Of a stretch of DNA of 64,000 nt, positions 8,934-19,101 are shown in pieces. The position numbers and the translations under genes are program-made. Within the stretch, counting starts at the first letter, position 1. Every line of letters begins with the position of its first letter. This DNA is from an uncultured Hyphomonas sp. Lineage in GTDB: Bacteria > Pseudomonadota > Alphaproteobacteria > Caulobacterales > Hyphomonadaceae. The stretch covers positions 1,922,001 to 1,986,000 of the forward strand of contig NZ_OY776147.1 of NCBI RefSeq assembly GCF_963675305.1, read 5' to 3'. The notes under the pieces were generated by a model that made no database searches, was not told the origin of the DNA, and saw only the letters and a list, made by a program, of their open reading frames with translations.

Positions 8934-9533
8934 TCAGCTCGTGTCGGCGGGTGGCCAGTCGCGCAGCGCTTCGGTCAGCTGCACGGTGAGCGCGCCCGAG
9001 ACGAGGCCGAGCGCGGCCGGCATGGCGTGCGTTCTGGGAATGGGCGTGATGTAAGGCCGGGCTTCGCCGTCTGCTTTCCAGCGCTGGATCGTGCGCGCCA
9101 GGCATTTCGCCCGGCGTTTGCAGAATTTGAGCGTCTCCAGCATGGCTTCCCAGCGGGCGATCAGGGGGGCGGCGGGCACGGGGCCTCGTGTCGGCACAGT
9201 GATAGGCCCATGCAGGAAGTCTGGCGCCTCACCCGCAGGCACCGGCAGGACGGAAAAGAACGCCTTGCGCGCTTCCGGTTCACCCTCGCTCTTTTCGAAA
9301 TAATTGCTGCCCAGACGCGGCTTCACCGGCGCCAGTTCCACCTGCAGGGCCATCAGGAAGATCAGACGGCGGAGCAGAACGGCCAGCCGTTTCAGCTCCG
9401 CCGAGACGCGGTGCTTCAGTGTTTTAGAAATCAACTCCGGCTGTTTGAACAGATCCGCATTCACGCCGGCTTCGGCCACGGCGCGGGCAATCGTCTTGTA
9501 GGCATGAATGATGAAATCGTTGAGGTCTGTCAT
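8934..9533 (-). CDS. Unknown basic protein, copy A of a duplicated gene
   Basis: A 199-residue protein I do not recognise. The start is placed at the ATG at 9533 (MTDLNDF), because the duplicate at 55918-56517 is conserved from that codon on. The product is mostly helical and rich in Arg/Lys (LKRLAVLLRRLIFLMALQVEL; TLKFCKRRAKCLARTIQRW), with a Pro-rich middle (VPTRGPVPAAP) and a DWPPADTS end. A hydrophobic stretch near 65-80 is too short to call a membrane helix. The two copies differ at about 15 of 199 residues and share flanking sequence on both sides. No catalytic motif is evident. Confidence 0.7.
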   Translation of the reverse strand: MTDLNDFIIHAYKTIARAVAEAGVNADLFKQPELISKTLKHRVSAELKRLAVLLRRLIFLMALQVELAPVKPRLGSNYFEKSEGEPEARKAFFSVLPVPAGEAPDFLHGPITVPTRGPVPAAPLIARWEAMLETLKFCKRRAKCLARTIQRWKADGEARPYITPIPRTHAMPAALGLVSGALTVQLTEALRDWPPADTS

Positions 9534-9833
9534 GGCGGAGAGACTGACACGAGCGCTTATCAAACGGATTAGATCACACCGGACTCAACAAAAGGCGTTC
9601 AATTTCATAGCGGATCAAACCATGCGGACATGGAACAGGGCCCTCTTTATCCCACACTTCCACAATTATGTATTCCACCTCAGATAATGCTCAGATCCGG
9701 GCATAGGTGCACGAAATCCCAGATTTTCCCGCTGAATTCTCGCGTAATGGTTGAGAGAACTGTCCTCAAAGGGGGAGCTTCGTGTAGGCGAGGCCGGAAC
9801 AGGTCTGAGGAAGACCGCAGCGATGAGGCCGTC
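9534..9833. other. Divergent intergenic region
   Basis: 300 bases between the divergent copy-A gene and the tandem hydrolase gene. The first 40 bases and the motifs ACCGGACT and ATAGCGGATCAA resemble sequence upstream of copy B near 56700-56740. The rest is comparatively AT-rich around 9655-9735 and presumably carries two promoters, but I see no convincing -35/-10 pair and no gene. Confidence 0.5.
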
Positions 9834-11990
9834 ATGGCGCATCTCAGACAACTTATGCTCGCCGTTTCGGCAATTGCGTTGCTTGCCGGATGTTCCGGAG
9901 GTGGCGGCGGTGGAACATCCAGTCAGAACCCGCAACCCGTTTCGCCCCCACCTCCGCCTCCACCGCCGCCGCCGTCACCTCCTCCTCCACCGCCGCCGCC
10001 GGCGGTTCCCGCGGATCAAACCAATGTCGTCTACGGAAGCGGCCTGCTGGAGACCGGGACAAAACCCCTGACTCTGGATGTGTACCAATCCGGCGAGCCG
10101 TGTACGCAGCCACGCCCGTTCGTGATGCTGGTACATGGCGGCGAATTTGACTCCGGCGAAAAATCCGATGCGCCCTGGCCGGACATTGCGCAGAGCCTGA
10201 CGGATCAGGACTATACGGTGATCTCGATTGACTACCGCCTGTCTTCCGATGCGCCTGTGCCGTCTGCCGAGTTTCATCCGCTGCGGGATGCCATCCTGGC
10301 CTCAGGCGAGACCGGGATCACGGGGACGGACACTGACGCCCAGGCCGATATTCTCGCCAGCGCCATCGAAGACGGGACATCCGCCCTGCGCTGGGTCGAA
10401 GACCATCAGGATGAGCTGTGTGTGGATGCATCGCAATTTGCGATCTGGGGAGAGTCTTCTGGTGCCGTCATTGCCCTGCACCTGGCATATGGTCTCGATG
10501 AGTACGCAATTTATTCTCCGCAGCCGGACGTGCTGGTCGATTACTGGGGCCGGTTCATCTATGGCGGGCTGATCTCCGGGAGTGATGCGCCCCTGCTGAT
10601 CCTGCATGGCGATCAGGACCCTGTCATCGATTACGGATATGCGCTGGATATTCAGGCCGAGGCAGAGGCGGCATCGGTTCCGTATGCCTTCTATACGGTC
10701 ACGGATGGCGGGCATGGCTTCGCCGGAATTGAAGAGAACGTACTGACAGTCGACGGTGTGACGCTTCGCCAGCACGCCGTCGACTTCATTACGAGCCATT
10801 TGCGGGACGGGCCCTCCGTATACGAGACGCGGAAAATCAGCGCGTCACCGCCTCCTCCCCCTGCGCCGCCACCTCCCGCACCACCGCCACCGGCGCCCCC
10901 TCCGCCTGCGCCGCCTCCTCCTGCACCGCCGCCACCGGCGCCTCCTCCGCCTGCGCCGCCTCCTCCTGCACCGCCGCCACCGGCGCCCCCTCCGCCTGCG
11001 CCGCCTCCTCCTGCACCGCCACCACCGGCGCCCCCTCCGCCTGCGCCGCCTCCTCCTGCACCGCCACCACCGGCGCCTCCTCCGCCTGCACCACCGCCGC
11101 CGGCGCCTCCTCCGCCTGCACCACCGCCGCCGGCCCCACCCGTTCCGGCGAGCGCAAGCGATGTCATTTACGGAACGGGGCTGACCGCCGCCGGGACAAA
11201 AGACCTGAAGCTGGATGTCTACCAGACCGGTGAGGCGTGTACGGATTTGCGGCCGTTCGTAATGCTTATCCATGGCGGCGGTTTTGAAGAGGGCTCCAAG
11301 AGCATGTCGCCCTGGCGGAGCCTTGCCGGTGACATTACGGATCTCGGTTATACGGCCATTTCCATCGACTACCGGATGATCGGGGACAGACCACGCCCCT
11401 CAGCGGAGTTCGAACCTGTCCGGGACGATATTCTCGCTTCAGGGCTGGGCCCGCTGATCACATATGACCTTCAGCAACAGGCCGACGTCATCGCCAGCGC
11501 CATTGAGGACTCCGTCACCGCTCTGCGCTGGGTGGAGGCCAACCAGGAAGACCTTTGCGTCGACATGTCCAGATTTGCTGTGTGGGGGGACTCGGCCGGC
11601 GCCGTCATGGGCCTCCATGCGGCCTATGGCATGGACGAATATGACATCCCCGTTCCGGAACCGGATGTCGTGATCGACTATTGGGGCCGCTTCATCTATG
11701 GCAGCAACCTGATGGCCGCCGGAGACCCGCCGCCCTTCATTCTTCATGGCACGCAGGATGAAGTCGTCAATTATTCCTTCGCGCTCGACATCCGGAACCA
11801 GGCGAACGCGGCCAGGATTCCGTATGCGTTCTATACCGTCACCGGCGCGAAACATGGCTTCGAGGGAATTCCCATCGACACGCTCACCGTCAATGGCCGC
11901 ACGCTCCGCCAGCTCACGATCGACTATATCGCCGATCATCTGGAAGACGACGGATCGCCGGGATATGAGACGCACTCTATCCCGCGCTGA
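9834..11990 (+). CDS. Lipoprotein with two alpha/beta-hydrolase domains joined by a Pro/Ala repeat linker
   Basis: A 718-residue predicted lipoprotein. The ATG at 9834 gives a lipoprotein signal (lipobox LLAGC) and poly-Gly and poly-Pro segments as in the paralogue at 290-1303. Hydrolase domain 1 (about 60-325) has HGGE, GESSG, HGDQD and a His in DGGHGF. A linker of about 95 residues of PPPPA repeats (about 340-435) follows, then hydrolase domain 2 (about 440-718) with HGGG, GDSAG, HGTQD and GAKHGF. Both triads look complete, so two active sites per chain are expected. The conserved DYWGRFIY motif is in all three domains in this window. Likely surface or periplasmic esterase; substrate unknown. 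Confidence 0.8.
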   Translation: MAHLRQLMLAVSAIALLAGCSGGGGGGTSSQNPQPVSPPPPPPPPPPSPPPPPPPPAVPADQTNVVYGSGLLETGTKPLTLDVYQSGEPCTQPRPFVMLVHGGEFDSGEKSDAPWPDIAQSLTDQDYTVISIDYRLSSDAPVPSAEFHPLRDAILASGETGITGTDTDAQADILASAIEDGTSALRWVEDHQDELCVDASQFAIWGESSGAVIALHLAYGLDEYAIYSPQPDVLVDYWGRFIYGGLISGSDAPLLILHGDQDPVIDYGYALDIQAEAEAASVPYAFYTVTDGGHGFAGIEENVLTVDGVTLRQHAVDFITSHLRDGPSVYETRKISASPPPPPAPPPPAPPPPAPPPPAPPPPAPPPPAPPPPAPPPPAPPPPAPPPPAPPPPAPPPPAPPPPAPPPPAPPPPAPPPPAPPPPAPPPPAPPPPAPPVPASASDVIYGTGLTAAGTKDLKLDVYQTGEACTDLRPFVMLIHGGGFEEGSKSMSPWRSLAGDITDLGYTAISIDYRMIGDRPRPSAEFEPVRDDILASGLGPLITYDLQQQADVIASAIEDSVTALRWVEANQEDLCVDMSRFAVWGDSAGAVMGLHAAYGMDEYDIPVPEPDVVIDYWGRFIYGSNLMAAGDPPPFILHGTQDEVVNYSFALDIRNQANAARIPYAFYTVTGAKHGFEGIPIDTLTVNGRTLRQLTIDYIADHLEDDGSPGYETHSIPR
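10850..11142 (+). repeat. In-frame tandem repeat coding for the Pro/Ala linker
   Basis: A 15-bp unit coding PPPPA is repeated throughout and organised into a 45-bp higher-order unit: CCGGCG recurs at 10890, 10935, 10980, 11025 and 11070 (45-bp steps), then at 11100 and 11130 (30-bp steps). Near-identity of the 45-bp units indicates recent expansion by slippage or unequal exchange. Unit changes in multiples of 15 keep the frame. Confidence 0.9.
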
Positions 11991-11999
11991 CGGGCAGGA

Positions 12000-13157
12000 T
12001 CAGAGGCGGCCCTGGACCCATTCGCGGGTGAGGAAACCGTCGATCAGGTCACAGACGAGGCCCAGTTCCGACAGGGCCGTTGAGAAACGGCGCGGGTCGA
12101 CCAAAGGCTGGAAGACCGAGCCGGCCTCGAACTGATTGTCCGCTTCGAGCGCCAGCGTCATGTGGCCCTGATCGAACAGGCCGCGCAGCTTTCCGCCGGA
12201 GAAGTGCCGCTCCAGCGCGATGAGACGCTCCATCCGGTCCGGCGACAGGAGAGCGCGCGCTTCGACCTGGTCGCTGGAATAGACGGTGAAGGCTTCATCC
12301 AGTTCGCGGGAAATCAGATCGACCTTCTTCAGGTCTCCCGCGCCCTTGCCGCGCTTCCACCAGCCTGACCGGGCCATGAGTGTGCGGCCGGAAAAGCGCT
12401 GGGGATATTCGATATGGATGAGGATGCCCTGGAAAACGGTCTGGCTGTTCTTGCCGCCGGTATCGAGCTTCGCCTCGACGAGGGCGAATTTCGTACCGGC
12501 CCGTTCGCCTTCGATCAGGTCCTCGAATTTGCGCTGGCTGTGGCCGGGCAAGAGGGCGGCGTCTTTCAGGAGCTGGTAGGCCGGGGTCGGCGGCGGCTGG
12601 CCTGCGCCGTCATGGCTCGTGACCTGAATGTCGCCAAACAGGGTGGAGATGGTCTTCGCCTCCCCCTTCTGCGGTCCGGCAATGGCTTCCATCAACTCCT
12701 TGCCGCGGGTTCTCAGGGACTGGAAGTCCTCAATGCCGGAAAGGTCCGGGTGAAGGGTTTCGTAGTTGAAGCCAAACGGCTTGCACGCCGCCTTGAGGAT
12801 CAGGTCCTTGGTCGCCGACTTCAGGGAATAGACTTTCAGCCAGTCGAAGCCGGATATGAACGCGACAATGATCGCCCCAAGGAAGAGGGACAACGGAAAG
12901 AAAAAACCAGCTCCGCCCGACAGCACCATAATGAAGAGCGCGCCTGGCACGGCCACGAGCAACCCGAGAAAAGTGCGGGACTTTGCCCGGGAAATGGTTT
13001 GCTTTCGAATTGCCTCGCGGACGCCGAGCTCCGGCGCGAGTTCGGTTTCCCAGATGCGTTCAACATCGGCAAATTCGGGCCGCTCGCTTGCCAGCAGGCT
13101 CAGCGGCCGAGCCGTGCGGATCGCATTGTCGATGTTGCTGCTGTTACTGATGGCCAT
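12000..13157 (-). CDS. DUF3137 domain-containing membrane protein
   Basis: A 385-residue protein with two adjacent hydrophobic helices (about 62-105, LLVAVPGALFIMVL and FFFPLSLFLGAIIVAFISG) after a soluble N-terminus, then a long cytoplasmic domain. The region TVFQGILIHIEYPQRFSGRTL, the AFTVYSSDQVEARALLSP segment and the MERLIALERHF helix are characteristic of DUF3137. The function of the family is unknown. The gene is convergent with the tandem hydrolase and lies downstream of a diguanylate cyclase on the same strand, separated by 74 bases that carry a small palindromic repeat. Confidence 0.8.
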   Translation of the reverse strand: MAISNSSNIDNAIRTARPLSLLASERPEFADVERIWETELAPELGVREAIRKQTISRAKSRTFLGLLVAVPGALFIMVLSGGAGFFFPLSLFLGAIIVAFISGFDWLKVYSLKSATKDLILKAACKPFGFNYETLHPDLSGIEDFQSLRTRGKELMEAIAGPQKGEAKTISTLFGDIQVTSHDGAGQPPPTPAYQLLKDAALLPGHSQRKFEDLIEGERAGTKFALVEAKLDTGGKNSQTVFQGILIHIEYPQRFSGRTLMARSGWWKRGKGAGDLKKVDLISRELDEAFTVYSSDQVEARALLSPDRMERLIALERHFSGGKLRGLFDQGHMTLALEADNQFEAGSVFQPLVDPRRFSTALSELGLVCDLIDGFLTREWVQGRL

Positions 13158-13174
13158 GCTGAGTCCCCCTGCGA

Positions 13175-13209
13175 CCTGTCATGCCGCGCAGATGCGCAGG
13201 AATCCAGTC
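13175..13209. repeat. Short REP-like palindromic element
   Basis: GCGCA-GA-TGCGC at 13186-13197 lies within a stretch whose complement reads GGATTCCTGCGCATCTGCGC, resembling the small extragenic palindromes of Alphaproteobacteria that translate as xWIPAxxRGMTx. It sits in the 74-base gap between the cyclase and DUF3137 genes. Confidence 0.4.
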
Positions 13210-13231
13210 TCCACAGGACAGCCGGGCGCGA

Positions 13232-13987
13232 TCAGGCCGTCGCTGCGAGGCGCGGACCGGCATAGGTGACGCGGTTCCGGCCAGTCGACTTGGACACGTA
13301 CAGGGCCTTGTCGGCAGATTCGACAACGCGGTCGAAAGAGGCATCCGGGGTCAGCATTTCATAACCGAAGCTGGCGGTGACCGAGATCTTCTCGCCATTA
13401 AATTCGATCTCTGTATTCTCCAGACGCTCGCGCAGGCGGTCACAGACCAGCCAGGCCTGGTCCCGGTTGACGTTGGACAGGAGAACGACAAACTCCTCCC
13501 CGCCCCAGCGGCCGAGCTTGTCGAACGGCCCGCGCAGTTCCGAATAGGCAATTTCGGCAATCCGCTTCAGCAGCGCATCGCCGGCCTGGTGGCCATAGCG
13601 GTCGTTGACGCGCTTGAACTGGTCGAGATCGAACAGGACAAGCGCGGCCATGCCGCCTGTGCGGCGCTGGCGCTTCATCTCATCTTCGGCGGAGATGCGG
13701 AAGAAGCGGCGGTTCTGCAGGCCGGTCAGCGGGTCGGTCGAGGCGAGCGATTCCAGCTGGCGCTGATACCGCTTCAGCTGGAACTCATGCTGGGACGCGA
13801 TCGTTGCCGTCGGGATCGCCACACAGGCAGCGACGACGAGGTTCGCGACGAGAAAGCGCTGAGGGTCTTCCAGCACGCCAAGACGGTAGACGAAAACGGA
13901 GAAGGTGAACGACAGGCAGAGCGCCGTCGTTGCCACGAAGACGAAGAACGTCAGAGAATCTTTTATATCCCGTGCGTAGGCGCTCAT
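13232..13987 (-). CDS. Membrane-anchored diguanylate cyclase (GGDEF)
   Basis: A 251-residue protein. The ATG at 13987 is preceded by AGGAG at good spacing, and the upstream in-frame extension lacks domain character. Two membrane helices (about 10-30 and 37-55) precede a complete GGDEF domain (about 85-245) that opens with the typical DPLTGLQNRRFF and contains an active-type GGEEF in RWGGEEFVVLL. An RxxD product-inhibition site is not obvious. It makes cyclic di-GMP from GTP at the inner membrane; with no sensory domain beyond the helices the input is unclear. The curli-like locus some 6 kb away is a plausible output of such signalling, but no direct link is visible. Confidence 0.9.
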   Translation of the reverse strand: MSAYARDIKDSLTFFVFVATTALCLSFTFSVFVYRLGVLEDPQRFLVANLVVAACVAIPTATIASQHEFQLKRYQRQLESLASTDPLTGLQNRRFFRISAEDEMKRQRRTGGMAALVLFDLDQFKRVNDRYGHQAGDALLKRIAEIAYSELRGPFDKLGRWGGEEFVVLLSNVNRDQAWLVCDRLRERLENTEIEFNGEKISVTASFGYEMLTPDASFDRVVESADKALYVSKSTGRNRVTYAGPRLAATA

Positions 13988-14193
13988 GAGGTCCCGTCTC
14001 CTGGTTATTTTACCCGTCTCCTGCCGGGATGTGGCGTAGTTATTACATGAAATGGCTACGATGACGCCAAACGGGGCCAGCAAATTTGGCGCCCCGGCTT
14101 CAGACTTTTGAAACGCCTTGGGTCGGCGCCATGAGGCTCCGGCGCCCCCGGCCCGGCGGCGTTCCGGCGCAAAAAATTTTTGCAACTGTCCAG

Positions 14194-14222
14194 TTGACGC
14201 TATCCGGTCCCGGCCCTACTTC
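14194..14222 (+). promoter_or_regulatory. Possible groES promoter
   Basis: TTGACG at 14194-14199 matches the alphaproteobacterial -35 consensus; 17 bases later TACTTC at 14217-14222 is a weak -10. A start near 14229 would place CIRCE at the very start of the transcript, the usual position for HrcA repression. Confidence 0.4.
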
Positions 14223-14232
14223 CGGTGCACCG

Positions 14233-14259
14233 CTAGCAGTCGGCAAGGGTGAGTGCTAA
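14233..14259 (+). promoter_or_regulatory. CIRCE element (HrcA operator)
   Basis: CTAGCAGTC, nine bases, GAGTGCTAA. The right arm is a perfect match to the CIRCE consensus TTAGCACTC-N9-GAGTGCTAA; the left arm differs at two positions. Its position upstream of groES is the classic one. HrcA bound here represses groESL until chaperonin is titrated by misfolded protein. Confidence 0.9.
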
Positions 14260-14331
14260 TTCGCTGCTGCAGGCTGCTGGCTCCCGTGAGATCTATTCAA
14301 ACTCGCAATCAAGATTAGAGGGCAAACAGCC

Positions 14332-14622
14332 ATGAAACTTCGTCCCCTGCACGATCGCGTCGTCGTACGTCGCGTCAAGGAAGAGGAAAAGACCAAGGGC
14401 GGCATCATCATTCCCGACACGGCAAAAGAAAAGCCGCAGGAAGGTGAAGTGGTCGCTGTCGGCAAAGGCGCAACCGGTGAAGATGGCAAGACCATCGCTC
14501 TGGACGTGAAAAAGGGCGACCGCGTCCTGTTCGGCAAATGGTCCGGCACGGAAGTCTCCGTCGACGGCGAAGACCTGCTCATCATGAAAGAAAGCGACAT
14601 CATGGGTGTGCTGGAGAAATAA
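14332..14622 (+). CDS. groES: Co-chaperonin GroES
   Basis: A 96-residue Cpn10, the standard length, starting MKLRPLHDRVVVRRV and including the mobile-loop region EEEKTKGGIIIPDTAKEKPQ and the GTEVSVDGEDLLIMKESDIMGVL end. GAGGG lies about 9 bases before the ATG. It forms the heptameric lid of the GroEL folding chamber. It is the first gene of groESL and is controlled by the CIRCE element upstream. Confidence 0.98.
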   Translation: MKLRPLHDRVVVRRVKEEEKTKGGIIIPDTAKEKPQEGEVVAVGKGATGEDGKTIALDVKKGDRVLFGKWSGTEVSVDGEDLLIMKESDIMGVLEK

Positions 14623-14677
14623 TCTCCGCCCCTGAACGCTTTCAAGAAATACAGCAAATTCAAAGAGGTAACTCGAA

Positions 14678-16324
<1,647 letters not shown>

Positions 16325-16355
16325 GCCCCGCCCGGACACTTATCCGGAAAACAAG

Positions 16356-16390
16356 GCGGCCTCCCGGAAACGGGGGGCCGCTTTTCTTTT
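16356..16390 (+). terminator. Rho-independent terminator of groESL
   Basis: Stem GCGGCCTCCC with GGGGGGCCGC (one G-U pair), loop GGAAAC, followed by TTTTCTTTT. A textbook intrinsic terminator 31 bases after the groEL stop. Confidence 0.9.
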
Positions 16391-16513
16391 CAGGACTGGT
16401 GCCGGTCGCATGAATTGGTCGATCCTGACCTCTTACCCGAGGGAACGATTGCGGGCGGCCCTTCCACTCCGTAGCATTGGCGCAGAGCTGGCGAAGACCG
16501 GCAGGAGGAGGAA

Positions 16514-18139
16514 ATGATGAGCTCGCAGGATTTCTGGAATCTCGGTGATTTGCTGGACGCGGTCGGCGCAGCACTTGGCCCGGACGATATTGCCCTGGTC
16601 CATGGCGACCGGCGCATCACCTGGCCGGACATGACGGCCCGCTCCAACCGGATGGCGCGCAACCTGCTGGCACGGGGCGCGAAGACAGGCGACAAGGTCG
16701 GCTTCTACCTGCGCAACCAGCCGGAATACATGGAAGGGCTCGCTGCCTGTTTCAAAGGCCGCTTGACGCATGTGAACGTCAATTACCGCTACCTTGAAGA
16801 CGAGCTGTTCTACATCTTCGACAATTCCGATGCGACGGTCGTGTTCTTCGATGTCGAGTTCATGGACCAGGTGAAAAAGGTCCAGCCGCGCCTGCCCGGC
16901 GTGACCAGCTGGGTCCAGATCGGCGGCGGCGAGACGGCGGACTTCGCCGTGGCCTATGAAGACCTGGCCACACAGGGTGACCCGTCCCCGCTCGGTTTCC
17001 CGCGGTCCGGCGATGACCTGCTCTTCCTGTACACAGGCGGCACGACCGGCATGCCGAAAGGCGTGATGTGGTCCCACAAGATCTGGCGCCAGGCCGGCAT
17101 GGAAGGCGCCGAGGCCCAGGGCCTGCCGGTGCCGAAGAACATCGAGGAACATGTCATGGCAGCGCAGGCGCTTGGCCGGCATGTCCGCAACATTCCCGCC
17201 TGCCCGCTGATGCATGGCACCGGCCTGTTCACCGCCATGGGCTCACTGGTCGGCGGCGGCACCATCGTGACCCTCACGGAAAACAAGCATTTCGACCCGC
17301 AAAACCTGTTCGAGACCATCGAGCGTGAGGGCGTCACCAATATGGCCATCGTGGGCGATGCGTTCGGCAAGCCGATGCTGGCCTATCTCGACGCCAATCC
17401 CGGCAAGCACAAGCTGGACACGGTGGTAGGCATCATCTCGTCCGGCGTCATGTGGAGCACCGAGGTCAAGCGCGGCCTCCTGCGCCACATGCCGAACGCC
17501 GCCATGACCGACAGTTTCGGCGCCTCCGAAGCGGTCGGCTTCGGCACATCCATCATGACCGCAGACGGCGAGGTGAAGACGTCCAAGTTCACCATCGGCT
17601 CGAAGTGCAAAGTGTTCACCGAGGACGGCCGCGAAGTCGTGCCGGGCAGCGGCGAGGCCGGCTTTATCGCCCGCGGCGGCGCAGTACCGCTCGGCTATTA
17701 CAAGGATCCCGAGAAAACCGAAAAGACGTTCAAGACGATCAACGGCGTCCGGTACTCCGTGCCCGGAGACTGGTGCACGGTAGAACCCGACGGCACGATC
17801 ACCCTGCTCGGCCGCGGCTCCAACTGCATCAACACAGCCGGAGAGAAAGTCTATCCGGAAGAGGTCGAGGAAGCCCTGAAGGCGCATGACGCCGTGAAGG
17901 ACGCCCTTGTGGTCGGCGTGCCGGACGACAAATGGGGCCAGGCCATCACGGCCGTGGTGTCACTCGACGGACAGGCCGACGAGGCATCCCTGCGGGAATT
18001 CGTTAAAACGAAGCTCGCCCACTACAAGGCGCCCAAGCGGGTCCTTTTCAAGGACGATCTCGGCCGCGCAGTGAATGGCAAGGCGGACTACAAGTCCATC
18101 AAGGCCTTTGCGCTTGCAGAACTCGGCATCGAGGCCTGA
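16514..18139 (+). CDS. Acyl-CoA synthetase (fatty-acid-CoA ligase family)
   Basis: A 541-residue ANL-superfamily enzyme starting after a strong AGGAGGAGGAA. It shows the phosphate-binding loop YTGGTTGMPKGVMW (about residues 175-190), the adenylate-binding region GASEAVGFG, the hinge motif LLGRGSNCINTAGEKVYPEEVEE and a C-terminal GKADYK with the catalytic Lys. It activates a carboxylic acid to its acyl-CoA with ATP. The type resembles medium/long-chain or branched-chain (including sterol-side-chain) acyl-CoA synthetases; the acid cannot be named. The next two genes on the opposite strand include a PaaI-type thioesterase, the reverse activity. Confidence 0.88.
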   Translation: MMSSQDFWNLGDLLDAVGAALGPDDIALVHGDRRITWPDMTARSNRMARNLLARGAKTGDKVGFYLRNQPEYMEGLAACFKGRLTHVNVNYRYLEDELFYIFDNSDATVVFFDVEFMDQVKKVQPRLPGVTSWVQIGGGETADFAVAYEDLATQGDPSPLGFPRSGDDLLFLYTGGTTGMPKGVMWSHKIWRQAGMEGAEAQGLPVPKNIEEHVMAAQALGRHVRNIPACPLMHGTGLFTAMGSLVGGGTIVTLTENKHFDPQNLFETIEREGVTNMAIVGDAFGKPMLAYLDANPGKHKLDTVVGIISSGVMWSTEVKRGLLRHMPNAAMTDSFGASEAVGFGTSIMTADGEVKTSKFTIGSKCKVFTEDGREVVPGSGEAGFIARGGAVPLGYYKDPEKTEKTFKTINGVRYSVPGDWCTVEPDGTITLLGRGSNCINTAGEKVYPEEVEEALKAHDAVKDALVVGVPDDKWGQAITAVVSLDGQADEASLREFVKTKLAHYKAPKRVLFKDDLGRAVNGKADYKSIKAFALAELGIEA

Positions 18140-18149
18140 TCGCTGACGG

Positions 18150-18581
18150 TCAGGCCTTGCGGCGCCGCAGGGACCGGAAGACCGCATCGGCCCGTGCCAC
18201 CAGTGCGCCGTCTTCGGTCAACATGTCCGTCATGACGTGAACGAGGTCCCCGTCCACGCCTTTGACCTGCGGGTGCGCTTCCAGCCAGCTGCCTTCCGGC
18301 ACGATGCCCATGAATTCCATGGTGAGCTTGATCGTGACAGACATCCGCTCCGTCGCAGACCAGACGGCCCAGGCGAGCGCGCTGTCGGCAAAGGCACAGA
18401 TCATGCCGCCATGCATGAAGCCCATGCCGTTGCAGTGACGGTCCAGCACCCAGATGCCGCAGCGGAGGTCACCCTCGCCCGTCGCCAGATAGGATGGGCC
18501 ATTATGGATCGAGAATTTGCCTCGCGTGGGGCGCGGGGCAAATCCGGGGGGCGGCGGTTTCAGCGCGCCGTCTTCGCTCAT
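18150..18581 (-). CDS. PaaI-family acyl-CoA thioesterase (hotdog fold)
   Basis: A 143-residue single hotdog-domain protein with the family motif MHGGMICAFADSALAWA (about residues 55-71). It probably hydrolyses acyl- or aryl-CoA thioesters. Its ATG overlaps the stop codon of the DUF192 gene upstream by 4 bases, so the pair is co-transcribed, and it is convergent with the acyl-CoA synthetase, only 10 bases apart. Substrate not determinable. Confidence 0.82.
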   Translation of the reverse strand: MSEDGALKPPPPGFAPRPTRGKFSIHNGPSYLATGEGDLRCGIWVLDRHCNGMGFMHGGMICAFADSALAWAVWSATERMSVTIKLTMEFMGIVPEGSWLEAHPQVKGVDGDLVHVMTDMLTEDGALVARADAVFRSLRRRKA

Positions 18582-19039
18582 TCGTCGGCGTTGCCGAAAA
18601 TGGGATGGATCACTTCATCGCCGGGTTCGATGCCCAGCTCTTCGGCGCGGCCGCCATTCAGCTCAAGAACCGATTTTACCGGCACGCCCGGTGTGATGGT
18701 CCGCAGGGAGCCGGGTACGGTCTCACGCGCGATGGCGATGACTTTGCCCTGCGGGTCCATGAACAGCATGTCCAGCGGGATCAGCGTATTCTTCATCCAC
18801 ATCGCCGCTTCGCGCGGCTGGCCGAAATCGAACAGCATGCCCGCATCCGGGTCCATGCTCTCACGGTTCATGAGGCCAGTGGTGATTTCTTCCGGCTCGT
18901 CGGCGATCTCAACCGTGAAGGCGTGTGCGCCATTCGCGGATTCGATGGTCAGCGGGCTGGTTTCCAGCTCGGCCAGTGCAGCCGGCGCGGAAAGAACGAG
19001 GGCGAACGCGGCCATGCCGCTGACAAGAAAGCGTTTCAT
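18578..19039 (-). CDS. DUF192 family secreted protein
   Basis: A 153-residue protein with a Sec signal peptide (about 1-23, ending APAALA) and a DUF192 domain: VEIADEPEEITTGLMNRESM, FDFGQPREAAMWMKNTLIPLDMLF and the VLELNGGRAEELGI end are diagnostic. The fold is a small beta barrel; the function is unknown. Its stop overlaps the thioesterase start. Confidence 0.88.
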   Translation of the reverse strand: MKRFLVSGMAAFALVLSAPAALAELETSPLTIESANGAHAFTVEIADEPEEITTGLMNRESMDPDAGMLFDFGQPREAAMWMKNTLIPLDMLFMDPQGKVIAIARETVPGSLRTITPGVPVKSVLELNGGRAEELGIEPGDEVIHPIFGNADE

Positions 19040-19101
19040 GCGCTATGGTTTAGCCGCCGCTCAGACCAGCGGCAAGCATTCGTGGCGGTTGGAGTGCGGC
19101 T

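Larger units (their letters stand above)
13988..14331. other. Intergenic control region between diguanylate cyclase and groES
   Basis: 344 bases between divergent genes. It contains an A/T run (AAAAAATTTTT, 14171-14181), a possible groES promoter at 14194-14222 and a CIRCE element at 14233-14259. No gene was found in it. Confidence 0.7.

Noticed and set aside
10850..11142. A CRISPR-like periodic repeat
   Set aside because: Units are contiguous with no spacers, multiples of 15 bases and in frame within a protein.
10691..11167. A Gly/Ala-repeat open frame opposite the Pro/Ala linker
   Set aside because: Any frame through a 15-bp GC-rich repeat stays open; the plus-strand protein has lipobox, hydrolase domains and a start signal.
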